This document shows, in pieces, positions 28,287 to 38,588 of a stretch of DNA of 64,000 bases. Each line of letters opens with the position of its first letter. The stretch's first letter is position 1. A program made the position numbers and the translations under genes. Below the pieces are notes generated by a model. The model saw only the letters and a list, made by a program, of their open reading frames with translations. It ran no database searches and was not told where the DNA came from. This DNA is from Duganella rivi (lineage in GTDB: Bacteria > Pseudomonadota > Gammaproteobacteria > Burkholderiales > Burkholderiaceae_D), in NCBI RefSeq assembly GCF_009857435.1, contig NZ_WWCK01000001.1:1-64000 (forward strand), given 5' to 3'.

Positions 28287-29471
28287 TTAAGCGGGTACGC
28301 GTACCCAGCCTTCCATCAGTACCCGCGCGCTGCGGCTCATTACCGCTTTTGTCACGCTCCATTCTCCGTTCTGCTGCATCGCCTCCGCGCCGACCCGCAA
28401 GGTGCCGGATGGATGGCCGAAGCGCACCGCGCCGCGTTCACCGCCGCCCGCCGCCAGGTTCACCAGCGTGCCGGGAATCGCGGCGGCAGTGCCGATAGCG
28501 ACAGCAGCGGTGCCCATCATGGCGTGATGCAGCTTGCCCATCGAAAGCGCGCGCACCAGCAGATCGATATCGCCCGCCGCTACTTGCTTGCCGCTCGATG
28601 CAACGTAGGATGTTGGCGGCGCCACAAACGCCACCTTCGGCGTGTGCTGGCGCCTGGCCGCTTCGCTCAGTTCCTTGATGAGACCCATGCGCAGCGCGCC
28701 GTAAGCGCGAATGGTTTCGAACATCGCCAGCGCCTTGGCGTCGCCGTTGACCGCGTCCTGCAATTCCGTGCCGGTGTAGCCGATGGCATCGGCGTTGATG
28801 AAGATGGTCGGAATGCCGGCGTTAATCATGGTCGCCTTCAGCGTGCCAACGCCGGGGACTTCCAGATCGTCCACCAGCTGGCCGGTTGGGAACATCGAAC
28901 CGCCAGCGCCCTCTTCTTCCGCCGCCGGATCCATGAACTCCAGCTGCACTTCCGCCGCTGGGAAGGTCACGCCGTCCAGTTCAAAGTCGCCGGTCTCCTG
29001 CACCTCGCCGTTGGTGATGGGGATGTGCGCGATGATGGTCTTGCCGATGTTGGCCTGCCACACGCGCACCACAGCCACGCCGTTGTGCGGCACGCGGGCC
29101 GGATCAACCAGACCGCCGCTGATAGCGAACGCGCCGACTGCGGCGGACAGGTTGCCGCAGTTGCCGCTCCAGTCCACGAACGCTGTGTCGATGGAAACCT
29201 GGCCGAACAGATAGTCAACATCGTGGCCAAAGCGCGTGCTCTTGGACAGAATCACCGCTTTGCTGGTGCTCGACGTTGCGCCGCCCATGCCGTCAATGTG
29301 CTTGCCGTACGGGTCTGGGCTGCCGATCACGCGCAGCAGCAGCTGGTCGCGCGCGGCGCCCGGCTGCTGCGCAGCCTCCGGCAAATCCTGCAAGCGGAAG
29401 AACACACCCTTGCTGGTGCCGCCGCGCATATACGTGGCGGGGATTTTGATTTGAGGTTGGTGCGCCATCAT
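28287..29471 (-). CDS. prpF: 2-methylaconitate cis-trans isomerase PrpF
   Basis: 394 residues of the PrpF family (diaminopimelate-epimerase-like fold). Isomerises the trans-2-methylaconitate made by AcnD into the cis form that aconitase can hydrate. The opening IPATYMRGGTSKGVFF is a family hallmark. It overlaps the acnD stop by 4 bases and precedes prpE by 25, consistent with the AcnD/PrpF variant of the cycle used instead of PrpD. Confidence 0.94.
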   Translation of the reverse strand: MMAHQPQIKIPATYMRGGTSKGVFFRLQDLPEAAQQPGAARDQLLLRVIGSPDPYGKHIDGMGGATSSTSKAVILSKSTRFGHDVDYLFGQVSIDTAFVDWSGNCGNLSAAVGAFAISGGLVDPARVPHNGVAVVRVWQANIGKTIIAHIPITNGEVQETGDFELDGVTFPAAEVQLEFMDPAAEEEGAGGSMFPTGQLVDDLEVPGVGTLKATMINAGIPTIFINADAIGYTGTELQDAVNGDAKALAMFETIRAYGALRMGLIKELSEAARRQHTPKVAFVAPPTSYVASSGKQVAAGDIDLLVRALSMGKLHHAMMGTAAVAIGTAAAIPGTLVNLAAGGGERGAVRFGHPSGTLRVGAEAMQQNGEWSVTKAVMSRSARVLMEGWVRVPA

Positions 29472-32065
29472 GCCGCCTTTGCCGATGCAAGGAAGTCTTG
29501 CGCGAAGCGTTGCAGCACGCCGCCCGCTTCGTAGATCGACACGTCTTCCGACGAATCCAGACGGCAGGTCACCGGCACTTCCACGCGCTCGCCGTTGCGG
29601 CGATGGATCACCAGCGTCAGCGTGCCGCGCGGCGTGCGCTGGCCGATGACATCGTAGGTCTCGGTGCCGTCCAGCGCCAGCGTCAGGCGGTTCACACCCG
29701 GCTGGAACTCCAGCGGCAGCACACCCATGCCAACCAGGTTGGTGCGGTGGATGCGCTCAAAGCCTTCGGCCACGATCACTTCCACTCCCGCCAAGCGAAC
29801 GCCCTTGGCCGCCCAGTCGCGCGACGACCCCTGGCCGTAGTCTGCACCAGCGACGATAATCAGCGGCTGCTTGCGATCCATGTAAGTCTCAATCGCTTCC
29901 CACATGCGCAGCACTTTGCCTTCCGGCTCTACGCGCGCCAGCGAACCAGCTTTGACCTTGCCATCTGCATCGCGCACCATTTCGTTCTTCAGGGTTGGAT
30001 TGGCGAAGGTAGCGCGTTGCGCGGTCAGGTGGTCGCCGCGGTGGGTGGCGTAGGAATTGAAATCCTCTTCCGGCAAGCCCATTTTGTGCAGGTACTCGCC
30101 GGCGGCGGAATCCATCATGATCGCATTCGATGGCGACAAGTGGTCGGTGGTGATGTTGTCGCCCAGGATGGCCAGCGGACGCATGCCCTTCAGCGTGCGC
30201 TCGCCTGCCAGCGCGCCTTCCCAGTAAGGCGGACGGCGGATGTAGGTCGATTGCGCGCGCCAGTCGTACAGCGGCGCGGCACGTTCGGTCTCGCCTTCGC
30301 TGCGCGCAAACATCGGGATGTAGACTTTGCGGAACTGTTCCGGCTTGACCGAAGATTCAACGATGGCGTCGATCTCTTCGTCGCTTGGCCACAAATCTTT
30401 CAGCGTGATGGCTTTGCCGCTGGCGTCGTGGCCCAGCACATCTTTCTCGATGTCGAAGCGAATGGTGCCGGCAATCGCGTACGCCACCACCAGCGGCGGC
30501 GATGCGAGGAAGGCCTGCTTGGCGTACGGGTGAATACGGCCATCGAAGTTACGGTTGCCCGACAAGACAGCGGTTGCGTACAGATCACGCTCTACTACTT
30601 CTTTTTGAATCACCGGATCCAGCGCACCGGACATGCCGTTGCACGAGGTGCAGGCATACGCCACCACGCCAAAGCCCAGCTTTTCCAGTTCCGGCATCAG
30701 GCCAGCTTCTTCAAGGTATAGGGTGACGGCCTTGGAGCCCGGCGCCAGGGAGGACTTGACCCACGGCTTGCGCAGCAACCCCGCCTTGTTGGCGTTACGC
30801 GCCAGCAGACCGGCAGCGATCATATTGCGCGGATTATTGGTGTTGGTGCAGCTGGTGATGGCGGCGATGATCACCGCGCCATCCGGCATCTTGCCCGGCT
30901 CATTTTCCACCACGCCCGAAATACCGCGCGCAGCCAATTCGCTGGTTGGCACGCGCTTGTGCGGATTCGACGGGCCGGCGATATTGCGCACCACGGTCGA
31001 CAAGTCGAACTTCAGCACGCGTTCGTACTCCGCCGTTTTCAGGCTGTCCGACCATAGGCCGGTGTGTTTGGCATAATGCTCGACCAGCGCTACCAGTGCG
31101 TCATCGCGGCCGGTCAGCTTGAGGTACTTGATGGTCTGCTCGTCAATCGAGAACATGGCCGCAGTGGCGCCGAATTCCGGCGCCATGTTGGAGATGGTGG
31201 CGCGGTCGCCCAGCGTCAGCGCGGTCGCGCCTTCGCCGTAGAATTCCAGATAAGCCGACACCACTTTTTCCTTGCGCAGGAATTCCGTCAGCGCCAGCAC
31301 GATGTCGGTGGCGGTGATGCCCTCTTGCGGCTTGCCGCTCAGTTCAACGCCGATGATGTCCGGCAGCCGCATCCACGATGCGCGGCCCAGCATCACGGTC
31401 TCCGCTTCCAGACCGCCGACGCCGATGGCGATCACGCCCAGCGCATCGACCATCGGCGTGTGCGAGTCGGTGCCGACCAGCGTGTCGGGATAAGCCACGC
31501 CGTCCGCGACCTGAATCACCGGCGACATGCGCTCCAGATTAATCTGGTGCAGGATGCCGTTACCCGGTGGGATCACGTCCACGTTCTGGAACGCTTTCTT
31601 CGTCCAATCGATAAAGTGGAAGCGGTCTTCGTTGCGGCGATCTTCAATCGCGCGGTTCTTCTCGAACGCTTGCGGATCGAAGCCGCCGCATTCCACCGCT
31701 AGCGAGTGATCCACCACCAACTGCGTCGGCACCACCGGATTGACTTGCGCCGGGTCGCCGCCTTGCAGTGCAATCGCGTCACGCAAGCCGGCCAGATCGA
31801 CCAGCGCCGTTTGGCCGAGAATATCGTGACACACCACGCGTGCTGGGAACCATGGGAAGTCCAGGTCGCGCTTACGCTCGATCAGTTGCGACAGCGAGGC
31901 GTTCAGCGTAGCCGGATCGCAGCGGCGCACGAGGTTTTCCGCCAGTACGCGCGAGGTGTATGGCAGCTTGGCCCAGGCGCCGGGCTGGATCGCATCGACG
32001 GCTTCTCGCGCGTCGAAGTAGTCTAGCTGGGTGCCCGGTAAGGCTTTACGGAATTGGGTGTTCAT
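29468..32065 (-). CDS. acnD: 2-methylcitrate dehydratase, Fe-S type (AcnD)
   Basis: 865 residues, aconitase family. Dehydrates 2-methylcitrate to 2-methylaconitate. The [4Fe-4S] ligands are visible in TSCTNTNNPRN and the CTSC pair of YACTSCNG; GTDSHTPMVDALG and GQGSSRDWAAKG are substrate-site motifs. I take the ATG at 32065, 2 bases after the prpC stop; the frame is open further but the extra part overlaps prpC. Confidence 0.94.
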   Translation of the reverse strand: MNTQFRKALPGTQLDYFDAREAVDAIQPGAWAKLPYTSRVLAENLVRRCDPATLNASLSQLIERKRDLDFPWFPARVVCHDILGQTALVDLAGLRDAIALQGGDPAQVNPVVPTQLVVDHSLAVECGGFDPQAFEKNRAIEDRRNEDRFHFIDWTKKAFQNVDVIPPGNGILHQINLERMSPVIQVADGVAYPDTLVGTDSHTPMVDALGVIAIGVGGLEAETVMLGRASWMRLPDIIGVELSGKPQEGITATDIVLALTEFLRKEKVVSAYLEFYGEGATALTLGDRATISNMAPEFGATAAMFSIDEQTIKYLKLTGRDDALVALVEHYAKHTGLWSDSLKTAEYERVLKFDLSTVVRNIAGPSNPHKRVPTSELAARGISGVVENEPGKMPDGAVIIAAITSCTNTNNPRNMIAAGLLARNANKAGLLRKPWVKSSLAPGSKAVTLYLEEAGLMPELEKLGFGVVAYACTSCNGMSGALDPVIQKEVVERDLYATAVLSGNRNFDGRIHPYAKQAFLASPPLVVAYAIAGTIRFDIEKDVLGHDASGKAITLKDLWPSDEEIDAIVESSVKPEQFRKVYIPMFARSEGETERAAPLYDWRAQSTYIRRPPYWEGALAGERTLKGMRPLAILGDNITTDHLSPSNAIMMDSAAGEYLHKMGLPEEDFNSYATHRGDHLTAQRATFANPTLKNEMVRDADGKVKAGSLARVEPEGKVLRMWEAIETYMDRKQPLIIVAGADYGQGSSRDWAAKGVRLAGVEVIVAEGFERIHRTNLVGMGVLPLEFQPGVNRLTLALDGTETYDVIGQRTPRGTLTLVIHRRNGERVEVPVTCRLDSSEDVSIYEAGGVLQRFAQDFLASAKAA

Positions 32066-32067
32066 GA

Positions 32068-33216
32068 TTATTTGCGGTCTTTGATCGGGACGAATTTCAG
32101 GTCTTCCGGGCCGACGTAGTTGGCGCTTGGGCGAATGATCTTGTTGTCGATGCGCTGCTCGATGATGTGCGCCGACCAGCCGGAGGTGCGCGAGATGACG
32201 AACAGCGGCGTGAACATCGCAGTCGGTACGCCCATCATGTGGTACGACACGGCCGAGAACCAGTCCAAGTTCGGGAACATTTTTTTGATTTCCCACATCA
32301 CCGATTCAAGGCGCTCGGCGATATCGAACATCTTGGTCGAACCGGCTTCCTCGGAGAGCTGGCGCGCCACGTCTTTAATGACCACGTTGCGCGGATCGGA
32401 GACGGTGTACACCGGGTGGCCGAAGCCGATCACCACTTCTTTGTTGGCGACGCGGTTGCGGATATCGGCTTCCGCTTCGTCCGGGTTATCGTAGCGTTTC
32501 TGGATTTCGAAAGCGACTTCGTTGGCGCCGCCGTGCTTAGGGCCGCGCAGCGCGCCGATTGCGCCAGTCACCGCCGAGTGGATATCCGAGCCAGTGCCGG
32601 AGATGACGCGGCTGGTGAAGGTCGAGGCGTTAAATTCGTGTTCCGCGTACAGGATCAGCGAGGTGTGCATCGCGCGTACCCACGAATCGCGCGGCTTCTC
32701 GCCGTGCAGCAGGTGCAGGAAGTGGCCGCCGATGGAGTCGTCGTCGGTTTCCACTTCGATGCGTTTGCCGTTATGGCTGTAGTGATACCAGTACAGCAGC
32801 ATGGAACCGAACGACGCCATCAAACGGTCGGCGATATCGCGCGCGCCCGGCGTGTTGTGGTCATCCTTCTCAGGCAGCACGCAGCCCAGCACCGACACGC
32901 CGGTACGCATCACGTCCATGGGGTGGGCCGATGCAGGCAGTGCTTCCAGTGCCGACTTCACCGCTTGCGGCAGGCCGCGCAGCGATTTGAGCTTGGCCTT
33001 GTAGCCCTTCAGTTCCGCAACGGTCGGCAGTTTGCCGTGTACCAGCAGGTAGGCGATTTCTTCGAACTCGCAGGTGGTGGCGACATCCAGGATGTCGTAG
33101 CCGCGATAGTGCAGGTCATTGCCGGTTTTACCAACGGAGCACAGCGCGGTGTTACCGGCGGCGACGCCCGACAGGGCTACGGATTTTTTTGGCTTGAAGG
33201 TAGTAGCTTCGGTCAT
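32068..33216 (-). CDS. prpC: 2-methylcitrate synthase PrpC
   Basis: 382 residues, citrate synthase family, joining propionyl-CoA and oxaloacetate. Catalytic histidines are found in EHEFNAST (about 205) and GFGHPVYT, and the catalytic Asp region precedes the C-terminal [12 protein letters not shown]. The short PrpC length and the place between prpB and acnD decide against a TCA-cycle GltA. Its ribosome site, GGAGACATTAAAATG, is at slightly long spacing. Confidence 0.95.
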   Translation of the reverse strand: MTEATTFKPKKSVALSGVAAGNTALCSVGKTGNDLHYRGYDILDVATTCEFEEIAYLLVHGKLPTVAELKGYKAKLKSLRGLPQAVKSALEALPASAHPMDVMRTGVSVLGCVLPEKDDHNTPGARDIADRLMASFGSMLLYWYHYSHNGKRIEVETDDDSIGGHFLHLLHGEKPRDSWVRAMHTSLILYAEHEFNASTFTSRVISGTGSDIHSAVTGAIGALRGPKHGGANEVAFEIQKRYDNPDEAEADIRNRVANKEVVIGFGHPVYTVSDPRNVVIKDVARQLSEEAGSTKMFDIAERLESVMWEIKKMFPNLDWFSAVSYHMMGVPTAMFTPLFVISRTSGWSAHIIEQRIDNKIIRPSANYVGPEDLKFVPIKDRK

Positions 33217-33230
33217 TTTAATGTCTCCTC

Positions 33231-34118
33231 TTATTTCTTCTGTGCGGCGAACAGTGCGTCCAGCTTCTGCTCAAAATCGTGATAGTTGATGCGCTCATAG
33301 AGTTCGGCGCGGGTCTGCATGGTATCGACCACGTTCTTCTGCGTGCCATCGCGGCGGATCGCGCCGTAGACGTTTTCGGCAGCCTTGTTCATGGCGCGGA
33401 AAGCAGACAGCGGATACAGCACCAGGCCCACGTCGGCGCTGCGCAATTCTTCCACGGTGAACAGCGGTGTTGAACCGAATTCGGTGATGTTGGCCAGCAC
33501 CGGCACTTTGACGGCGGCGGCGAACTGCTTGTACATCTCCAGCGTGATCATCGCTTCCGGGAAGATCATGTCGGCGCCAGCTTCCACGCAGGCGACGGCG
33601 CGCTCGATGGCAGCGTCGAGGCCTTCCACGGCCAGCGCGTCGGTGCGGGCCATGATGACGAATTGATCGTCGGTGCGCGCGTCAACAGCGGCCTTGATGC
33701 GGTCGACCATTTCTTCTTTGCTGACGATTTCTTTGCCCGGACGGTGACCGCAGCGCTTAGCTCCAACCTGGTCTTCGATGTGGGTAGCGGCTGCGCCGAA
33801 TTTAATCAGCGACTTGACGGTGCGGGCCACGTTGAAGGCCGATGCGCCGAAGCCGGTGTCCGAGTCGACCAACAGCGGCAGCTCGCACACGTCGGTGATG
33901 CGGCGCACGTCGGTCAGCACGTCGTCCAGATTGGAGATGCCAAGATCCGGCAGGCCGAGCGAACCCGCCGCTACACCGCCGCCCGACAGGTAGATCGCTT
34001 TAAAGCCGGCGCGCTTGGCCAGCAGTGCGTGATTGGCGTTGATGGCGCCGACGACCTGCAGCGGGGATTCTTCCTGGACGGCTTTGCGGAACGCGGCGCC
34101 TGCGGAGTAGTGACTCAT
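33231..34118 (-). CDS. prpB: 2-methylisocitrate lyase PrpB
   Basis: 295 residues. Splits 2-methylisocitrate into pyruvate and succinate. Active-site cysteine C123 in KRCGH, and the metal-binding DSDTGFG and IEDQVGAK motifs, are all present. I choose the ATG at 34118 with AAAGGT before it; upstream in-frame codons overlap the promoter. First gene of the prpB-prpC-acnD-prpF-prpE operon, with a sigma-54 promoter 42 bases upstream. Confidence 0.96.
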   Translation of the reverse strand: MSHYSAGAAFRKAVQEESPLQVVGAINANHALLAKRAGFKAIYLSGGGVAAGSLGLPDLGISNLDDVLTDVRRITDVCELPLLVDSDTGFGASAFNVARTVKSLIKFGAAATHIEDQVGAKRCGHRPGKEIVSKEEMVDRIKAAVDARTDDQFVIMARTDALAVEGLDAAIERAVACVEAGADMIFPEAMITLEMYKQFAAAVKVPVLANITEFGSTPLFTVEELRSADVGLVLYPLSAFRAMNKAAENVYGAIRRDGTQKNVVDTMQTRAELYERINYHDFEQKLDALFAAQKK

Positions 34119-34159
34119 GTTGTGACCTTTCGGTGATGCGTTGAAGTTGCGCTCTCTAG

Positions 34160-34175
34160 TGCAAGGGCTGTGCCA
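34160..34175 (-). promoter_or_regulatory. Sigma-54 promoter of the prp operon
   Basis: Minus strand TGGCACAGCCCTTGCA: the -24 element TGGCAC and the -12 element TTGCA at the exact spacing, the full consensus for RpoN holoenzyme. Transcription would start about 30 bases before prpB. The divergent prpR encodes the matching enhancer-binding activator. Confidence 0.92.
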
Positions 34176-34216
34176 GATGAGCAAGCTATACAAATCAATC
34201 ACTTACGCCGCACGCT

Positions 34217-34228
34217 ATGTTGCAACAT
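34217..34228. promoter_or_regulatory. ATGTTGCAACAT palindrome, candidate PrpR site
   Basis: A perfect 12-base palindrome about 42-57 bases upstream of the -24 box of the prp promoter, close to the proximal position expected for an enhancer site, and just ahead of the prpR TATAAT, where binding could also repress prpR. Three TGAAAC motifs follow it (34228-34233, 34236-34241 and 34258-34263). Assignment to PrpR is by position only. Confidence 0.45.
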
Positions 34229-34263
34229 GAAACACTGAAACGCATTTGAACTATAATTGAAAC

Positions 34264-35886
34264 ATGCGACATTCCACGCCCCTGCCCTTCGACGCCAACG
34301 ACAAGCCGGTTATCTGGACGGTTTCGGTCTCGCGCCTGTCCGACCTGTTCCGCGATATCACGCTGGAATACGACAGCCTCGCCACCATTGAGCCGATCAA
34401 TCTCGGTTTCGACGAAGCGGCCAAGCACATACGCGAACGCCTCGCCACCGAGCGTTGCGACGCGGTGATTGCGGCCGGCTCCAACGCGGCTTATCTGAAG
34501 GGTCGCCTGTCGGTGCCGGTGGTGATTGCGAAGTTCAGCGGCTTGGATGTGATGCAGGCGTTGGCGCGTGCGCGGCGGGTGTCGGAGCGGATCGGCATCA
34601 TCACGTACCAAGAGCGCTTATCCGAATTGGCGGAGTTCTCCAGCACTTTCGGTTTCGACGTAGCGCAACGTACTTACGTGACCGAGGAAGATGCGCGCGC
34701 GCAGATCAATGATTTGAAAGCGGCAGGCATTAAAGCGATTGTCGGGGCGGGCTTGATTACTGACTTGGCCGAGGAAGCCGGATTGACTGGCGTGTTTGTG
34801 TATTCGGCTGCGTCGATCCGGCACGCGTTTGATGATGCGCTGGAGATGGCGCGCTTGACGCAGCTGGAATCGAACCGCAGCCGCGCGCGCGGTGCGGTAG
34901 TCACGGATACGCTGCGCGCCAAGCATGGCATCCATGATCTGCGCGGCGACTCGGCGGCGATGGAAACGGTGCGGCAATCGGTGGTGCTGTATGCGAAATC
35001 GCCGGCGACCGTGCTGATACAAGGAGAAACTGGATGCGGCAAGGAGCTGGTGGCGCAGGCAATCCACCGCGAGGCGCCTCGCACACTGGGCCAGAACCGG
35101 CCTTTCGTCGCCGTGAATTGCGGGGCGATTGCAGAGTCGCTGCTAGAGTCGGAGTTGTTTGGCCACGAGGAAGGTGCGTTCACCGGTGCGCGGCGCGGCG
35201 GGCATGCTGGGCTATTTGAAGCGGCCAATCGCGGCACGCTATTCCTCGACGAAATCGGCGAGATGCCCTTGACGCTGCAAACCCGCTTGCTGCGGGTGCT
35301 GGAGGAGCGCGAGGTGGTGCGGGTCGGCGGCACACGGCCGATACCCGTCAATGTGCGCATCATCAGCGCCACGCATTGCGACCTGGAACAGCGCGTGCGC
35401 GAGGGACGTTTCAGGGCGGACTTGTTCTATCGGCTGGCGGTGCTGCGTTTGACGCTGCCGCCGTTACGCGCGCGGCCGGAGGATGTGTTGTCGCTGGCTG
35501 AGTGGTCGCTAAAGAATGCGCTGGCGTCGCTGGGCGCGCGGCCGCATCCGAATCTGCATGCGGAGATGATGGCGTGTGCGCCGCTGTTGCAGCGCTACGA
35601 TTGGCCCGGCAATGTGCGCGAGCTGCGCAATCTGACCGAACGCCTCGCCTTGTTCCTCGCCGCCGAGCCGCTGCAGGCGCTGACGCCCGCCTTCGTCCTT
35701 AGCGTCGCCCCGGAACTTGCCGCCCGCCCCGCTGCGCTGCATGATGCGGCCGCTCCGGCCATGCCGCCTTCGGACGAACGCATCTCGGACGTGCTCGCCC
35801 GCTTTGGCGGCCGGCGCGACGCCGCTGCCGATTATCTCGGCATTAGCCGCACCACTCTCTGGCGCAAACTCAAAGCCGAGGGCTAG
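34264..35886 (+). CDS. prpR: Propionate catabolism activator PrpR
   Basis: 540 residues, sigma-54 enhancer-binding protein. PrpR_N sensing domain (about 15-185; the family senses 2-methylcitrate), AAA+ domain with Walker A GETGCGKE, the sigma-54 contact GAFTGA and the Walker B FLDEIGEM, and a Fis-type helix-turn-helix at the end ([16 protein letters not shown]). The N-terminus aligns well with enteric PrpR ([13 protein letters not shown]), so the start is sound. It has no ribosome site; a perfect TATAAT (34252-34257) ends 6 bases before the ATG, so the mRNA may be leaderless. Confidence 0.96.
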   Translation: MRHSTPLPFDANDKPVIWTVSVSRLSDLFRDITLEYDSLATIEPINLGFDEAAKHIRERLATERCDAVIAAGSNAAYLKGRLSVPVVIAKFSGLDVMQALARARRVSERIGIITYQERLSELAEFSSTFGFDVAQRTYVTEEDARAQINDLKAAGIKAIVGAGLITDLAEEAGLTGVFVYSAASIRHAFDDALEMARLTQLESNRSRARGAVVTDTLRAKHGIHDLRGDSAAMETVRQSVVLYAKSPATVLIQGETGCGKELVAQAIHREAPRTLGQNRPFVAVNCGAIAESLLESELFGHEEGAFTGARRGGHAGLFEAANRGTLFLDEIGEMPLTLQTRLLRVLEEREVVRVGGTRPIPVNVRIISATHCDLEQRVREGRFRADLFYRLAVLRLTLPPLRARPEDVLSLAEWSLKNALASLGARPHPNLHAEMMACAPLLQRYDWPGNVRELRNLTERLALFLAAEPLQALTPAFVLSVAPELAARPAALHDAAAPAMPPSDERISDVLARFGGRRDAAADYLGISRTTLWRKLKAEG

Positions 35887-35988
35887 CTACCGTTCATCAC
35901 GGCGCCAAAACCACTCATCCCAAATCCCTCGCCGCCGCCGAGGCGCGCCGATAGCATGGCTGCACTTACTCACCAAACGGAGAACGCC

Positions 35989-36852
35989 ATGCTGACCAAG
36001 ATCATCGCCACCCTCGCCGCCGCCTTCGCACTGGGCCACGCCGCCGCTGCCGAACATCCCGCCTTCAAAGTCGACGTCACCGGCAAGGGCGCACCTATCA
36101 TCCTGATCCCAGGCCTCGGCTCGGGCGGCGATGTGTGGGACGGCACTGTCGCTCACTATTGCGCCGACGGCAAATACCAATGCCACGTCCTGACGCTGGC
36201 AGGCTTCGCCGGCCAGCCCGCCATCGCCGAACCGCTGCTGCCCGCCGTCGAACAACAACTGAGCGCCTACATCAAGGCTAACAAATTCGACCGCCCAGTC
36301 GTCATCGGCCATAGCCTTGGCGGATTCCTCGGCATGCAACTGGCGGCCAATCACCCAGAACAAGTGGGCAAACTGGTGATCGTCGACACCCTGCCCGCAG
36401 TCGCCGCAGCGCAGATGCCCAGCGCCACCCCGGCGCAACTGAAAGAGATGGCGGCCGGCATGCGCGCCAACATGGAAGGACAAGACCCGGCCACCTTCAA
36501 GGCCGCACAGCTGCGCATGATGCGCACCATGATCACGCGACAAGAGGACATCGACAAAGCGATCGTGCGCGGTGGCTTGTCGGATCGCCGCACTGTCATC
36601 GACGCCATGGCCGATATGACGGCCACCGATCTGCGCCAAGAAGTGGGCCGCATCAAAGCGCCAACGCTGGTTCTCGGCACCTGGATCGCCTACAAAGACT
36701 ACGCGCCCAAAGCCGCCATCACCGCCGTCTACACCACCCAGTACGCGCAGCTGAAAGGCGCCAAAATCGAAATCGCCGACAACGCGCGCCACTTCATCAT
36801 GTACGACGATCCGGCTTGGATGTATGATCGTATCGACAACTTCCTGAACTAA
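35989..36852 (+). CDS. Secreted alpha/beta hydrolase
   Basis: 287 residues with a signal peptide (about 1-20, ending AAAA). Nucleophile elbow GHSLGG at about 105-110, oxyanion region IPGLGSGGDVW, and a final catalytic His in NARHFIMYDDP; the acid is probably the Asp of YKDY or nearby. Substrate unknown. GGAGA precedes the ATG. It ends 3 bases before the following sensor kinase gene, so hydrolase, kinase and regulator look like one operon, which is unusual and may mean the hydrolase acts on the sensed compound. Confidence 0.85.
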   Translation: MLTKIIATLAAAFALGHAAAAEHPAFKVDVTGKGAPIILIPGLGSGGDVWDGTVAHYCADGKYQCHVLTLAGFAGQPAIAEPLLPAVEQQLSAYIKANKFDRPVVIGHSLGGFLGMQLAANHPEQVGKLVIVDTLPAVAAAQMPSATPAQLKEMAAGMRANMEGQDPATFKAAQLRMMRTMITRQEDIDKAIVRGGLSDRRTVIDAMADMTATDLRQEVGRIKAPTLVLGTWIAYKDYAPKAAITAVYTTQYAQLKGAKIEIADNARHFIMYDDPAWMYDRIDNFLN

Positions 36853-36855
36853 GCC

Positions 36856-37890
36856 ATGACTCACGACCGTCCACTGCTCGCCCGCTTGAACTGGTACTGG
36901 ATCTGCCAGTTGGCCGGCTGGGGCTTCCTCCCCCTGTTCGCCGGCGCCATGGGCGCGACGCGGATGCCGGGCCTGATCTGGGTGATGTGGTGGGGAGCCG
37001 GCAGCGGCATCATTATCTCCGGCTTGTGGCACCGGTTGCTGAAACACCGGCAGCGCAATGGGCAGCGTATCAGCTGGAAGATGGTGCTGGGCGGTGTGCT
37101 GGCGCTGGGTGCGATCCATACGGCCGCGCAGTTCCTGGGCTTTGTGATCTTCACGCCGAACCAAATGGTGCGCGGCTATAGCTGGATACCTTCTGCGCTG
37201 ATGTCGTGGTGGTCGATTTACCTGGTGTGGAATGTCTTCTACATGGCGGTGCTGTCGCTGCGGCGCGCCAACCGCGCGGAGGCAGAGTCGCTGCGTTTGG
37301 AGATCGCAGCTAAAGATGCGGAGCTGCGCGCCTTGCAGGCCCAGGTCAATCCGCACTTCTTCTTCAACAGCATGAATAGCGTGCGTGCGCTGATTTACGA
37401 AGAACCGGAAGCCGCCGCGCAAATGATCGATCAACTGGCGAGCGTGATGCGCTACGCGCTGCAGTCGGGCCATCACGATACAGTGCCGCTGTCGGCAGAG
37501 ATTGAAGCGGTGCAGGCTTATCTCGCCATCGAGAAAATACGCTTTGAAGAACGGATGCGGGTCAGCGTGGAGATTGGGCTGGGATTGGAGCAGGTGCGCA
37601 TTCCGCCGATGTCACTGCAAACGCTGGTGGAGAACGCGGTCAAGTACGGCGTTGAAACCAGTCCTACCGGCAGCGAGATTCGCATCCGCGCACAACGCAT
37701 GGACGATGGTTCGGTGCATATCGAAATCGCCAACCTCGGTGCGATCGTGCCGTTTGCGAATTCCACCAAGGTCGGCTTGATCAACACGCGCAAGCGGCTG
37801 GCATTGGCCTTGGGCGCGAATGCGCAGTTGGATTTATCGGAAAACAGTGGCTGGGTACGCGCCACGCTCACCTTACCGGAGGCCGCGTAA
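36856..37890 (+). CDS. LytS-type sensor histidine kinase, 4 membrane helices
   Basis: 344 residues. Four membrane helices (about 12-30, 38-58, 76-99, 112-135) with almost no loops, a short coiled coil, then the His_kinase motif VNPHFFFNSMN with His167 and a HATPase domain (LVENAVKYGVE as the N box). The last glycine box is poor: LGAIVPFANSTKVGL, so the G1 motif DxGxG is not obvious. Its stop overlaps the start of the LytTR regulator by one base. Signal unknown. Confidence 0.9.
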   Translation: MTHDRPLLARLNWYWICQLAGWGFLPLFAGAMGATRMPGLIWVMWWGAGSGIIISGLWHRLLKHRQRNGQRISWKMVLGGVLALGAIHTAAQFLGFVIFTPNQMVRGYSWIPSALMSWWSIYLVWNVFYMAVLSLRRANRAEAESLRLEIAAKDAELRALQAQVNPHFFFNSMNSVRALIYEEPEAAAQMIDQLASVMRYALQSGHHDTVPLSAEIEAVQAYLAIEKIRFEERMRVSVEIGLGLEQVRIPPMSLQTLVENAVKYGVETSPTGSEIRIRAQRMDDGSVHIEIANLGAIVPFANSTKVGLINTRKRLALALGANAQLDLSENSGWVRATLTLPEAA

Positions 37891-38588
37891 TGCGCGCATT
37901 ACTGATCGATGACGAGCGCCTTGCGCGCGCTGAATTGCGTCGCCTGCTGGCGGCGCATCCCGAAGTGGAAATTGTGGGCGAAGCAGTCAACGCAGCAGAC
38001 GGCGTGCAGCAAATCCTCGCACTCAAGCCGGATTTGATTTTCCTCGACGTGCAAATGCCGGGCGGCTCCGGCTTCGACATGCTGGCCGCATTGGAGGAGG
38101 CGCCGGAAGTCATCTTCACCACCGCCTTCGATCAATACGCGCTGCAAGCGTTTGAAGTGAACGCGCTCGATTATTTGCAGAAGCCGATACAGGCGGCGCG
38201 CATGGCCTCAGCCCTGCAACGCTGCGCCGCGCGCCATCACCGCGAGGCCGCATCAACGGCTAGCAAAAAACTGTTCATCAAAGACGGCGAGCGATGCTGG
38301 TTCGTGGCGCTGGAAGACATCCGCCTGTTTGAATCCGACGGCAACTACACGCGCGTCTACTTCGGCCAGAATCAACCGCTGATGCTGCGCTCCTTGAACC
38401 AACTGGAAGAGAAGCTCGATCCGCAGCGCTTCTTCCGCGCCAGCCGCCGCCACATCGTCAATCTCGATCACATCGAGCAAGCCGCACCAAACGACGCCGG
38501 TGGCCTGGATCTCACCCTGCGCAATCAACTCGCCATTGAAGTCTCCCGCCGCCGCGCCCCGCAATTCAAGGCGCTGACCAGCATCTAG
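37890..38588 (+). CDS. LytTR-family response regulator
   Basis: 232 residues. Receiver domain with Asp53 in FLDVQMPGGS, then a LytTR DNA-binding domain (about 125-232, with FESDGNYTRVYF and FRASRRHIVNLDHI). Pairs with the preceding kinase. Its stop overlaps the stop of the convergent permease gene within CTAG. LytTR pairs near FtsX-type permeases are common, so the permease is a reasonable, unproven target. Confidence 0.92.
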   Translation: MRALLIDDERLARAELRRLLAAHPEVEIVGEAVNAADGVQQILALKPDLIFLDVQMPGGSGFDMLAALEEAPEVIFTTAFDQYALQAFEVNALDYLQKPIQAARMASALQRCAARHHREAASTASKKLFIKDGERCWFVALEDIRLFESDGNYTRVYFGQNQPLMLRSLNQLEEKLDPQRFFRASRRHIVNLDHIEQAAPNDAGGLDLTLRNQLAIEVSRRRAPQFKALTSI

